DNA of 64,000 bases, taken from positions 98,172,001 through 98,236,000 of the forward strand of contig NC_091117.1 of NCBI RefSeq assembly GCF_040183065.1, in the 5' to 3' direction. This document shows, piece by piece, positions 55,093 to 64,000 of the stretch. Origin of the DNA: Periplaneta americana (taxonomy: Eukaryota > Arthropoda > Insecta > Blattodea > Blattidae). Every line of letters starts with the position of its first letter. Position 1 is the first letter of the stretch. Under the pieces are notes generated by a model, which did not search any database, had not been told where the DNA came from, and was given only the letters and a program-made list of their open reading frames with translations. The translations under genes were made by a program, and so were the position numbers.

Positions 55093-55670
55093 CCCTCTGA
55101 GATGAAGATGATAATAATAGTGTTTGTGATGGTTAGTGACAACAATGGGGACAGTGGTGGTGACTGGTGTGGCATGACGGTGATGGTGACAATGACAGTT
55201 GTGAACAGCTGACATTTTGTTAAAGTGTTAACTGCATTGATAGTACAGTTATGAAAATTACTTTCTTTAGATAATTATTGAACAACAAATTTGTTTTTGT
55301 TTTTTTTTTTGTCTTGCCCCAATATGAGAGTAGGTGATTCTTACTAATTCGTTTGTCCTGTATTCAAATTTTAAATCCAGAGTACTCTATTACTTACCAT
55401 CTACTGGGAAAATTAGATTTTTTTATAATACTTTTTTTTTTTTCATTTCCACTTGCACAAAGAAAATTTTTCGACACTATAAACATTTTAAATGGTCCAT
55501 TTTAATTGAAAAGTATGTGGAGAACAAATATGTCACAGAATTTCAGTAACTAAAATTAAAACAGCAAACCTCCAGAAAAAAAAGTATTTGTGGAGTTCAG
55601 ATGACTTCGTAAAAAATAAACAGTGTGATATTCGTCAATTTTTAATCCTTAGGACGATATTGCATTCATA
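55093..55670. other. TTC7-like intron, AT-rich
   Basis: No exon or further repeat recognised. Confidence 0.4.
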
Positions 55671-55672
55671 TA

Positions 55673-57005
55673 CGAGGCGCATCCAGAAAGTAAGTTTCCC
55701 GATTTTTTCCCCTTGAAAGTAAACGTAATTATCCGTGTCAATTGCGCATGCGTAACAGATCTATGACATACCAATCATATGCCAGCCGGACTGGTCCCGC
55801 CTGGTGCCAGTAGTGTGGCAGCAGTGTCCGAAATGGAAGCTCTTATTCCTTCTCCCGCCGCCTGCAAGGTTCGGTCGGTGATAAAGTTCTTTAATGCACA
55901 AAGCATTGCGCCAATTGAAATTCATCGGCAGCTCTGTCAGGTCTATGGGCCGAACATCATTAGTGAGTAGATGGTGCGTCGCTGGTGTAGGCAGTTTTCC
56001 GAAGGTCGTCAAAGTGTCCATGATGAAGAGCGCAGTGGGCGACCGTCCCTCATCAATGATGATCGTGTTGAGCTGGTGCGGCAGTGCATCATGGAGAACC
56101 GTCGCTTCACGATTACGGAGCTGAGCAGCCATTTTCCGCAGATATCGCGATACTTGTTGCATGAGATTGTCACTAAGCACCTGCTGTTCAAAAAAGTGTG
56201 TGCCAGGTGGGTGCCGAAAAACCTGACACCCGAACACAAAATGCAACGTTTAGGAGCAGCACTGACATTTCTGCAACAGTATCACGATGACGACGACGAG
56301 TTCCTCGACAGGATCGTCATGGGCGATGAGACTTGGATTTCGCACTTCACCCCGGAAACCAAGCAGCAGTCAATGCATTGGCGGCATAGTGGATCTCCAG
56401 TCAGGACGAAATTCAAACAGACGCTGTCGGTATGGAAAGTGATGTGCACGGTGTTCTGGGACAGGATGGGCATTCTACTCATTGACTTCCTTCTAACAGG
56501 AGAAACAGTGAACGCTGACCATTACTGTGAAACATTGCGAAAATTGCGACATGCCATTCAAAACAAGAGGCGTGGAATGTTTACTGCAGGTGTTGTGCTC
56601 CTCCATGACAATGCTCGTCCACATACGGCTTGGCGCACAGCAGCTGTTTTGACGGAATTTGGCTGGGAGTTGTTTGATCATCCACCCTACAGTCCTGATC
56701 TTGCTCCAAGGGATTTTCACGTTTTCTTGCACCTCAAGAAATTCTTGTCCTCCGGTGAGCGTTTTGGCAACAATGAAGAGCTGAAGACGTCTGTCACATG
56801 CTGCTTCCATTCACAGGCGGCAGAGTTCTACGACAGAGGGATACAAAAGTTGATCCCATGATACGACAAGTGTCTCAATTCTGATGGTGGCTATTTTGAA
56901 AAATAGCTGAAAGATTGCTGTACCTGTTGCCAATAAATGTTTTCCTGAAAGTGTGTGTTCTTTTTTTTTTTAAACTAGGGAAACTTACTTTCTGGATGTG
57001 CCTCG
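55673..57005 (+). mobile_element. mariner transposon, well preserved
   Basis: Inverted ends cgaggcgcatccagaaagta at 55673 and, reverse complemented from 57005, cgaggcacatccagaaagta. The match continues for about ten more bases. TA duplications at 55671-55672 and 57006-57007. The 1.33-kb length is typical. It is inserted in a TTC7-like intron in the gene's orientation, its end 50 bp before exon C. The transposase has only two premature stops. Confidence 0.95.
55833..56906 (+). pseudogene. mariner transposase (DD34D), two stop codons
   Basis: One frame runs from MEALIPSPAACKVRSVIKFF to GGYFEK with no frameshift. The helix-turn-helix region has IHRQLCQVYG, MVRRWCRQFSEGR and SGRPSLINDDR. The catalytic residues are in GDETWISHF, VVLLHDNARPH and YSPDLAPRDF, with 34 residues between the second and third aspartates. 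Stops are TAG at 55968-55970 (just before MVRRWC) and TGA at about 56860 (after IQKLIP, where the family has Arg). About 357 residues. An earlier in-frame Met exists at 55779, but MEAL fits family starts better. Confidence 0.93.
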
Positions 57006-57055
57006 TAATTAGCTGAGAATATTATTGTAATGTTGTGTTTTAATTTTCTTTGCAG

Positions 57056-57209
57056 TCAGCACTATTTACCGCAAAGCATATGTTGGCTCTATGGAAGACT
57101 TTGTATGAGGATCAGACAAACATCGAGCTTCCAGACCAGTCTGAAAAAAGAAGTGACACTAGAAGTGTATTTCAGCTATACACTTCCGAAATGTCTGACA
57201 AAGACTCCA
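57056..57209 (+). pseudogene. TTC7-like: TTC7-like exon C
   Basis: The acceptor is ttctttgcag and the donor gtacgt. It joins exon B in phase and reads SALFTAKHMLALWKTLYEDQ, TNIELPDQSEKRSDTRSVFQ, LYTSEMSDKDS. The A.LTCKHML.IWK block is the conserved TTC7 segment after the exon B helices, followed by a loop that is variable in the family. No stops. No later exon was recognised to the end of the window. Confidence 0.75.
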
Positions 57210-57256
57210 GTACGTATTATTTGATATGTTATATGAATAAGATTAAACAAGCGTGG

Positions 57257-57258
<2 letters not shown>

Positions 57259-57339
<81 letters not shown>
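57259..57339 (+). repeat. ATT microsatellite
   Basis: About 27 uninterrupted ATT units, 49 bp after the donor of TTC7-like exon C. Confidence 0.95.
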
Positions 57340-58449
57340 GCTTTTTAATGTATGTTTCTTATTCAAGTAACTCAATTTGTTTTCATTGCAAGATCAGGAC
57401 ATAATATAATGGGATTTTTTTGCTTTGCATGTTGTATGTTCGTTACATTATGTTCCAGGTTATTGTACATACTGTCCAGGCTAAAGGTATGCAAAAATAA
57501 TAGTGTATAATGCGAAAATTATACATTATAATTTTGTAACGTAAAGTGCAATCAATAAAAAATTTCTCCGAGATTTGTTCTGTCACATTTGTAAGGTCAT
57601 TGTTACATCACCTGCTGCGCAAGTATAGAAACAGAATGAGAACAAATTATGCATCAGTCGTTTCCTTGTGAGTTGAGATGTGGATGCCACAGTGCACAGT
57701 GCAGTGTCTACTCTTGTTTGCAAAATTTAATCAGTTACATATGGCATGCACGAAAGGAATGGAATGTGGATCACGCAAATCTATGTATGAGTGAGAACTC
57801 TACAAGAGACTGTGGATAGGTGTGTTAGTCATTCAGTAGAATCCATAGGGAATTGTAAGTGTCTCGTTCAAGAAGTTCGTGACATTCTTCACAAACATTT
57901 TCGTTTGAGTGCTTACAAACTCTAATTTCTTCATCATGTTAAACCATACGATTGCCACAAAAGAGCTGATTTTGGGGCTTAGATGATTCACCATATTGAT
58001 GAATATCAGTATGCACTGCACTTTATACTGTGGCATCCAGATCTTCATTGACAAGGTAATGACTGATTCATAACTTATCCTCATTCTGTTACTGCACTTG
58101 CACGGCAGGTGATGCAACAATGATCTTGCAAATGTGATTGACAAATCTGAAAGAGGTTTTCTATTGATTGTGCTTTACTTTACAAAATTTAATCCTTGCA
58201 TTATACACTGTTATTTTTGTATACCCTTTAGCCTAAACACTCTATATATTAATTTATCCCTTTTTCGACAGTTACTCTGAATTATGTTTGAGGTTAACTG
58301 TTATGTTGTTCACACAAAACACATTATTTATAGTAAAACTTAACCAGAACATAACCTAAATGTAGTAATGACTATGTTTTCTTAATTAAATTTTGATTGA
58401 AATAAAAGACTAAAATAGTTTATTTATGTTTTCACAAAATAGCTGATTA
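57340..58449. other. AT-rich stretch, no gene recognised
   Basis: No TTC7 exon or repeat pair seen. A minus-strand frame (57833-58144) lacks motifs. Confidence 0.4.
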
Positions 58450-60151
58450 CACTGACTGGCAAAAAAAAAACTGATCACTTGAAAAAAATACTAAAAGTCA
58501 AGTTTAAATGTAAATTATGAAGTGATCTCAGAAATAACATAATTGTTATCGTACTAAATTTAAAAAATACACTTTTATGAACTTTTAGCATGTAAATTCA
58601 CGCCTTTCACACCAAATAATCTTCGGTTTATTGTCTAACAACGAAGGAGTGTGTTTCTGTGCTGAACATGTGAGGTAGGTCATCATAAACAATTGAAGAG
58701 GTTTTATTGCTTTATTGCTTCCTTTCCTTTCTGAAAATCAATAACAACTGTCGAAAATGGTTTGTTTGCCATTTCGTCAGTAAGTTTAGTTCAGACAATG
58801 CCTCTGTCACCCCAAGACGTTGCCAGAGCTGTCGCTCTCATTGATGACGGATGCAGCCTCCGTTACACCGCTGCTACCATAGGCGCACCATACACCACAG
58901 TGCAAGAGGCTGTGAAACGATTCCTGGAAACACAGAGTTACTCCAGAAAACCTGGATCTGGCAGAAAAAAGAAGACTTCAGCCCAAGATTACCGATTTCT
59001 CGTCAGCCAGGTTCTAAGAAACCGCCATACCACAGCAGTTGAAGCTCGGAATCGACTACAACATGTGCGAGGTGTTAATGTGAGCGAGAGGACTGTTCGA
59101 CGACGCTTTGGAGAACAAAATCTTCTATCACGATGACCTGCTACGGGACCAGATCTGACCAGACAGCACCGAGCCGACCGTCTTCAGTTCGCTCGTCAGC
59201 ATGCCCAATGGACTGTGCAGCAGTGGAGCAGTGTGCTGTTCTCTGATGAGTCCAGGTTCTCCCTGAAATCCCCAAATGGTAGAGAAAGAGTCTGGAGACG
59301 AACTGGAGAGTGGTATGCAGAGTGCACATTGTCTGCAAGGACGCCATTCGGTGGAGGTTCTGTGATGGTGTGGGGCGGCATCTCCATGGAGGCCCGAACG
59401 GAATTGGTGATTGTCGAGAATGGTAGTCTCAACGCTCACCGCTACATCAACGAGATTCTCGTCGATCACGTCGTGCCCTTTGCTCCATTTATTGGAGATA
59501 ATTTCATATTAATGCATGACAATGCTCGTCCACATGCAGCGCGCTGCGTATCACAGTATCATGATGCACTGGAGATTGTTCGTCTCAACTGGCCAGCTCG
59601 GAGTCCTGACCTAAACCCTATAGAACATCTCTGGGATAAGTTGGGTAGACGTATCCGAGATCGTAATCCTGTTCCGGAGACCTTAGGTGATTTGCAGGCG
59701 GCACTCCAAGAGGAATGGAACAATATCGACCAGAGAGACATCATAACCTTAATCGAAACCATGCCTGAGAGAATGGTGGCTGTAATTAGGGCCAGAGGGG
59801 GACACACCAGATACTGAGTGTTTGTTTCAGTTATTGTTAGTGTGAATTTAAGTTTTGTGCATCAACATCATCTTTAGTGAAGTTTAGTGGACAAATATTC
59901 AGCTGAAAGTTAAGTAAACAATTTTACAAAATTTCAACAAAAGTGTAGATTTATGAACATATGACGATCATTGACTCAAAATTGGTGTGAAAAGTGTGAA
60001 TTTACGTGTCACAAGTTCATAAAAGTGTAATCTTTAGATTGAGTACGATTACAGTTATGTTATTTCTGGAATCACTTCATAATTTACATTTAAACTTGAC
60101 TTTTAGTATTTTTTTTCAAGTGATCAGTTTTTTTTTTTTTGCCAGTCAGTG
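58450..60151 (+). mobile_element. Tc1-type transposon with long inverted repeats
   Basis: Inverted ends start cactgactggcaaaaaaaaa and extend roughly 170 bp with high similarity, including actgatcacttgaaaaaaa and ctaaaagtcaagtttaaatg. TA duplications at 58448-58449 and 60152-60153. The 1.7-kb length and long terminal repeats fit a Tc1-like element. Its right end is 18 bp from the pogo element at 60170. Confidence 0.95.
58798..59817 (+). pseudogene. Tc1 transposase (DD34E), one stop codon
   Basis: The frame opens MPLSPQDVARAVALIDDGCS and has two helix-turn-helix parts (LRYTAATIGAPYTTVQEAVK; YRFLVSQVLRNRHTTAVEAR), followed by the nuclear-signal-like GRKKKTS. After LLSR a single TGA (59134-59136, where Arg is expected) is the only break. 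The catalytic part follows: VLFSDESRFSL, GGGSVMVWGGIS, FILMHDNARPH and SPDLNPIEHLWD, with 34 residues between the second Asp and the Glu. It ends RARGGHTRY. 340 codons, the normal length. Confidence 0.93.
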
Positions 60152-60169
60152 TATTTTGATTTGCATATA

Positions 60170-61988
60170 CCGTATTGGCCCGAGTGTAAGCCGCACCCGA
60201 GTATAAGCCGCACCCTTAATTTTAGGGGGAAAGGAGAGAAAAAAAAAAAGAAAACTTGAGTGCAGAATGAGAAAAAAAGGGAAATTGAGTGCAGTGAAAT
60301 TTACCTGTCACATTATCCAATTACAAAACTGTTTACACTATTTAAACACTTTTTCTTCAATTACAGTATTATGTGGGTAAATCACCAAAAATACCGGTAC
60401 AACTAATCACCGTCTTCTCCAATGTCACTGCTGACTTCACTACTACCAGTACCGGTATTTGTTTCATCACTGTCACTTTGTTCATCACTCTCCGCCCAAA
60501 GTACGTCGTCCTCACTGCCATCCAGAGCATTAGACACGCAGCATTTCTTCAAGCCTTTGATGATTGAATCTGGTGATATCGTGTGCCATGAAGAGAGAAT
60601 CCACTCACACATAAGGCTGACAGATGGCTTCTTGATCTTCCCAGATGGAGTGAATGCATGACCCCCTTCTAGAAGCCAATCCGAATACTGTTTTCGGAGA
60701 TGGTCTTTAAAAGGCTTGTTCACGACGACATCAAGCACCTGCAATTTTGATGTCATACCTCCTGGTATGACGACTAGGTCTGTCTTCAATGCAGTAATTT
60801 TCTTCTTTACTTCGGGTGTGAGGTGACCTTTAAAGGCATCCAATACTAACATAGCCCTCTTACAGAGCAGCGCACCTGGTCTGCGATTCCAAACCGTAGC
60901 TAGCCAGTCCACCATTAGTTCGGTTGTCATCCATCCTTTCTCTTGGCAACGAATCACTAATCCCTTAGGTAAATTCTCCTTGGGCATAGTTTTACGCTTC
61001 AGAATAACGTACGGAGGCAGTTTTCCTCCATCTGCCATAACCGCCAGCATCACAGTGATTCTTTGTTTTTCATTTCCAGTTGTTCTCAATGATATGCTTT
61101 TCGCCCCTTTATTGTCAACTGTCATATTGCTTGGCATGTCCCAAAATACGGGCGTCTCGTCGGCATTGCCGATCTGGTGTAATGGGTAAGAGTGGCGCTG
61201 ACGCAATTCAATGACGTGCCTCTGGAAGTTGATGAGTTTCTCAGTAAAATCCTCTGGCAGTCTCTGTGCTAATGAAGTGCTTCGTCGGAGAACAAAGCCA
61301 CTTCTACGCATAAACCTGCGGCACCAACCTATACTCCCATGGAATTCTATCTGTGGAATGTTTAGGGTCTTCGCTATTTCCAACGATTTTACCTGGATTA
61401 CTTGTCGAGAGATAGGCATCCCTTCTTTCCTTTTGTCTTGTACAAAGGAAAGGACCCTACGTTCTAGTTCAGGGTATTTCCCAGCCTTGGGTCCTCTGAA
61501 AGATTTTCTGGTTCTATTGGCATTTTTCAGTTTATCCTCCGAGGCGATCCAGCGCCGCACATTAGACTCATCCACACTAAACTTTTTGCCGGCTTTTCTA
61601 TTAGACGTACTCCTAGCATGACGAATAACTGCAAGTTTGAAACTAGCGTCATAACTGCGCCGAATTCCCAAGCTTGTTGAAGCTTTTCTTTCTACGTTTC
61701 CGCTCATGGCTGAACCCGTAGCTACGTACAAACTGTTTTAATCATATTACAGTACGATCACTGTAATATGAAGACTGGTACATTGTTGCGTCATATACCA
61801 TACGACTGCTGACAATTTCAAACACGAGCGCGTGGCATTGTTGCTCCATTTCAAAATGATAAAATTACCGGTAGCAACATGCGCTACATTTCAAGTTTAA
61901 ATTTATCGGCCGCGCAAATAAGCCGCACCCCAACTTTTCGAGTTTGAAATTTGAATAAAAAGTGCGGCTTATATTCGGACCAATACGG
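60170..61988 (-). mobile_element. pogo-family transposon, apparently intact
   Basis: Ends: ccgtattggcccgagtgtaa at 60170 and, reverse complemented from 61988, ccgtattggtccgaatataa, each followed by gccgcac. TA duplications at 60168-60169 and 61989-61990. Length 1.8 kb with one transposase in minus orientation. The coding region is uninterrupted, which is unique among the transposons in this window. Confidence 0.95.
60403..61731 (-). CDS. pogo-family transposase (POGK-like), full-length
   Basis: An uninterrupted 442-codon frame. It has an N-terminal helix-turn-helix region (RRSYDASFKLAVIRHARSTS, NVRRWIASEDKLKN), a CENP-B-type DNA-binding domain at about 85-175 (PELERRVLSFVQDKRKEG, FHGSIGWCRRFMRRSGFVLR), and a DDE catalytic domain at about 200-385. 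The catalytic blocks are GNADETPVFWDMPSN, AMLVLDAFKGHLT and KLQVLDVVVNKPFKDHLRKQ. The tail is acidic, rich in Ser, Asp and Glu (DVLWAESDEQSDSDETNTGT). It would cut and rejoin element ends at TA sites in the nucleus. Start: the first ATG gives MYVATGSAM. MSGNVERKAST, eight codons in (61707), may be the real start. No substitution of a catalytic residue is visible. Confidence 0.93.
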   Translation of the reverse strand: MYVATGSAMSGNVERKASTSLGIRRSYDASFKLAVIRHARSTSNRKAGKKFSVDESNVRRWIASEDKLKNANRTRKSFRGPKAGKYPELERRVLSFVQDKRKEGMPISRQVIQVKSLEIAKTLNIPQIEFHGSIGWCRRFMRRSGFVLRRSTSLAQRLPEDFTEKLINFQRHVIELRQRHSYPLHQIGNADETPVFWDMPSNMTVDNKGAKSISLRTTGNEKQRITVMLAVMADGGKLPPYVILKRKTMPKENLPKGLVIRCQEKGWMTTELMVDWLATVWNRRPGALLCKRAMLVLDAFKGHLTPEVKKKITALKTDLVVIPGGMTSKLQVLDVVVNKPFKDHLRKQYSDWLLEGGHAFTPSGKIKKPSVSLMCEWILSSWHTISPDSIIKGLKKCCVSNALDGSEDDVLWAESDEQSDSDETNTGTGSSEVSSDIGEDGD

Positions 61989-64000
61989 TATTTGGTAAAT
62001 TGTTTATTCTGGTTTGTGAAATTAACTCCATGTTAAAGATGAATATTTAAACACCTCCATATGGGGTTTATTATGAAGATTTATTCATTACTGGTAAAAT
62101 GTACAGTCACTCCTCGACATACATATAAAATAGTTTTTAAACTCTTATTAGAAAAACTCTTTCTTTGATTGCTGCTGTAAACTATACTTACAGCTTCTTT
62201 CATTTTATTACTTAGTTGTATGTTTACCTTAATTTGTAACATGGAATTGTGTCAATCAGTCAGTCAATCAAAGGACATTATGGAGCATGTTGATTTCACA
62301 AAATGCTTCCACACTGTTCTGTTTTTTGCTTGTTCGAATTGTATAGGAACATAAATAAACTTTTTCTTTCGTTTTACAAATTCATATTACATGAGTTTAT
62401 TTATAATGGAATGTCGAATTTGTGCATTTTATTAAATTTGTAAATTATGATTAACCTTATCTTTCAGTACTAATATAAATAAAACTAGGTTCATGTACAA
62501 TACTATTCCAGTGTTATAACAAAATTGTGCATCAAATGTATTTGTTTCTTAATTCAGTACAATAAAAATGCTACTGAAATTAATGTTAAAGTAAAATTTA
62601 CCACATCTTTATGAAACCGACCAAAATTCTGAATGCTTGATGCTTAAATAAAGGCATGTAAAGCTGGGATTTCAGTATCCATGCGTTTTTCTTTTTTAAA
62701 GCAAGACGTAAAGTGCTGCAGCAAGACCGTTCTTTTATTACATTTGCTTCACCGTCGCTGCAGCAGCACTGTAGCAAGCGTGCAGCAAATCAAAACATCG
62801 TTTTACGAGTTTGCTGCACGATCCATCATGGCAGAATGTATGTTTTGGTCTTTTGCATTGTTTATTATTGTTAAAATCATCTAGTAATAATAATTCTGTG
62901 TCATTATCACGGAAGTCGAAATTATTTAACATGTTCGGTTATTTTAAGGTTACATTGTCCACCATTTTGCAGTCAGTTGACCTACTTACGTTTTTTTAAA
63001 AAAAACGCAAGGTATACCGCAATTTAAATAAGTCCCTACTTAAGAAAAGTTTTTCGGGGGGTAAAGGTTGACACAGAAGATACAGAGATAAAATTGCCTG
63101 CTTTCTGTACCTGGGAAATTACAGTATATGCCCATCTGTGACCACCATTTACCCTTATGAAAGACGGTATTTCTGTTTTATAAGGGGCTAGCCACTCTAA
63201 CTGTTACAGTGAGATGAAAAAATCCTGCCGTCAGATGTAGTTTAACCTTTTTCCAATCTAGTTTAACAACCTACAGAGCCAATTTGACTGCAGAGACTGC
63301 ATTTAAAATAACAATGTAGCAAGCAACAAAACAGTTCATTCAAATCTTTCTTAGTAAAGAGTCTTATGTTGAAGACATAGAATTGACATGTACATAATGT
63401 GGTAGTCACATATTTTATTACGCATTTTTATTAATAGGTACTAGCATCAGTAACCTTAGAAAGTGTTCATCAACCTTGAGTGTCCATCAAGCACAAAACT
63501 ACGCAATAACAGGTACTAGTGGCTTCAGTGATGGTGCAACAAAGAGTGACTTTGTTTGCTTGGGAATTCACCCTTGGCTTAATTAAATCCAACAGTTTTG
63601 TACTTACAGTATTTCCCTCATATTCCTTAGTCAGTGGTTTTCAAACTTTGAAGCAATGCAGGATGTTGAAAGGTACATACTGTACTTATGTTCGATAACA
63701 AATGGTTTTTATGAAATTCTTGGAATGAAGTTAAGAAAAGAGAATAGCATATAAGTAATGTGGGTTAGTTCAGCTCTGAGCACTTCAGCCCTAAAGGATT
63801 TAGCAGCTTGGGATTCTGTAAGGATGGAGAATTGTTTTCCTTGGTCATTTGTAGATGTTATCAAATGACCTAATGATTGTTTCATTTGTCTAATATTTCT
63901 CGTAATTTAACATTTAATTTTTTGTCATATTATCTGCTTATTTATTTATACATTTACAGAAACTTAATTTAAAGTGGCAAATTAAGACATAAAAATTTAA
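61989..64000. other. AT-rich end of window, no gene recognised
   Basis: Short frames only. A stretch at 62650-62830 has gctgcagcaagaccg and gtcgctgcagcagc words and may be an old repeat related in style to 8380-8560. I found no TTC7 exon here. Confidence 0.4.

Noticed and set aside
57050..57340. 96-codon frame ending in a Tyr-rich tail
   Set aside because: The tail is the translation of the ATT microsatellite. Only the first part is a real (TTC7-like) exon in another frame.
63421..63510. Possible further TTC7 exon
   Set aside because: The translation is too unlike the expected next segment and lacks matching splice phase.
1..64000. CRISPR arrays, operons or prokaryotic regulatory sites
   Set aside because: No regular repeat-spacer pattern is present, and splice sites, SINEs and LINEs show a eukaryotic genome.

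Overview
The window is nuclear DNA from an insect with a large, transposon-rich genome. It is AT-rich, its genes have spliceosomal introns, and it has no operons. By memory only, the LINE C-terminus and the tRNA-derived SINEs resemble those of cockroaches and termites (Blattodea). That assignment is unproven.

Host genes are sparse and damaged. Three consecutive TTC7-like (tetratricopeptide repeat 7) exons on the + strand (51.66, 53.10 and 57.06 kb) keep correct splice sites and phases, but the middle exon has two in-frame stops. A 5'-truncated copy of the TFIIE beta subunit C-terminus lies at 47.9-48.26 kb, with one stop and one frameshift. A short acidic terminal exon of an unidentified gene is at 14.0 kb.

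Nearly everything else is mobile DNA, often nested. (1) 2.9-3.3 kb: two Penelope-type tails head to head. (2) 3.78-7.63 kb: a non-autonomous hAT with perfect 8-bp target duplications, interrupted by a full-length 3.2-kb RTE-like LINE with its own 13-bp duplication. (3) 9.39-10.70 kb: a decayed mariner. (4) 14.1-17.9 kb: Tigger-like sequence split by a deleted hAT, which itself holds a SINE and a 1-kb hAT-type element. A second copy of that 1-kb element lies inverted at 29.5-30.5 kb. (5) 18.96-21.7 kb: a Penelope-like element with a GIY-YIG domain, split by a 1.8-kb TIR transposon. (6) 22.3 to about 28.8 kb: a Harbinger element carrying both its Myb/SANT gene and its HARBI1-like gene, convergently arranged and intron-bearing. 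(7) 31.5-32.6 kb: two SINEs and a Jockey fragment. (8) 34.5-35.6 kb: an element with a possible THAP exon. (9) 37.0-39.1 kb and 39.26-42.16 kb: two hAT elements, the second nearly complete. (10) 42.5-43.8 kb: a deleted hAT. (11) 44.0-46.3 kb: a Tigger transposase. (12) 46.4-47.6 kb: a second LINE. (13) 55.67-57.0 kb: a well-preserved mariner in a TTC7 intron. (14) 58.45-60.15 kb: a Tc1 element with one stop codon. (15) 60.17-61.99 kb: a pogo element with an intact 442-codon transposase.

The genes do not form a pathway. The window is a record of successive insertions, and many can be dated relative to each other by nesting and target-site duplications. I found no convincing undescribed gene system. 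The most unusual signals are the paired inverted hAT elements with TTAGG-like cores, the two-gene Harbinger, the intact pogo, the disrupted TTC7 exons, modular SINEs sharing heads and tails, and strong over-representation of the palindrome TAGGCCTA.
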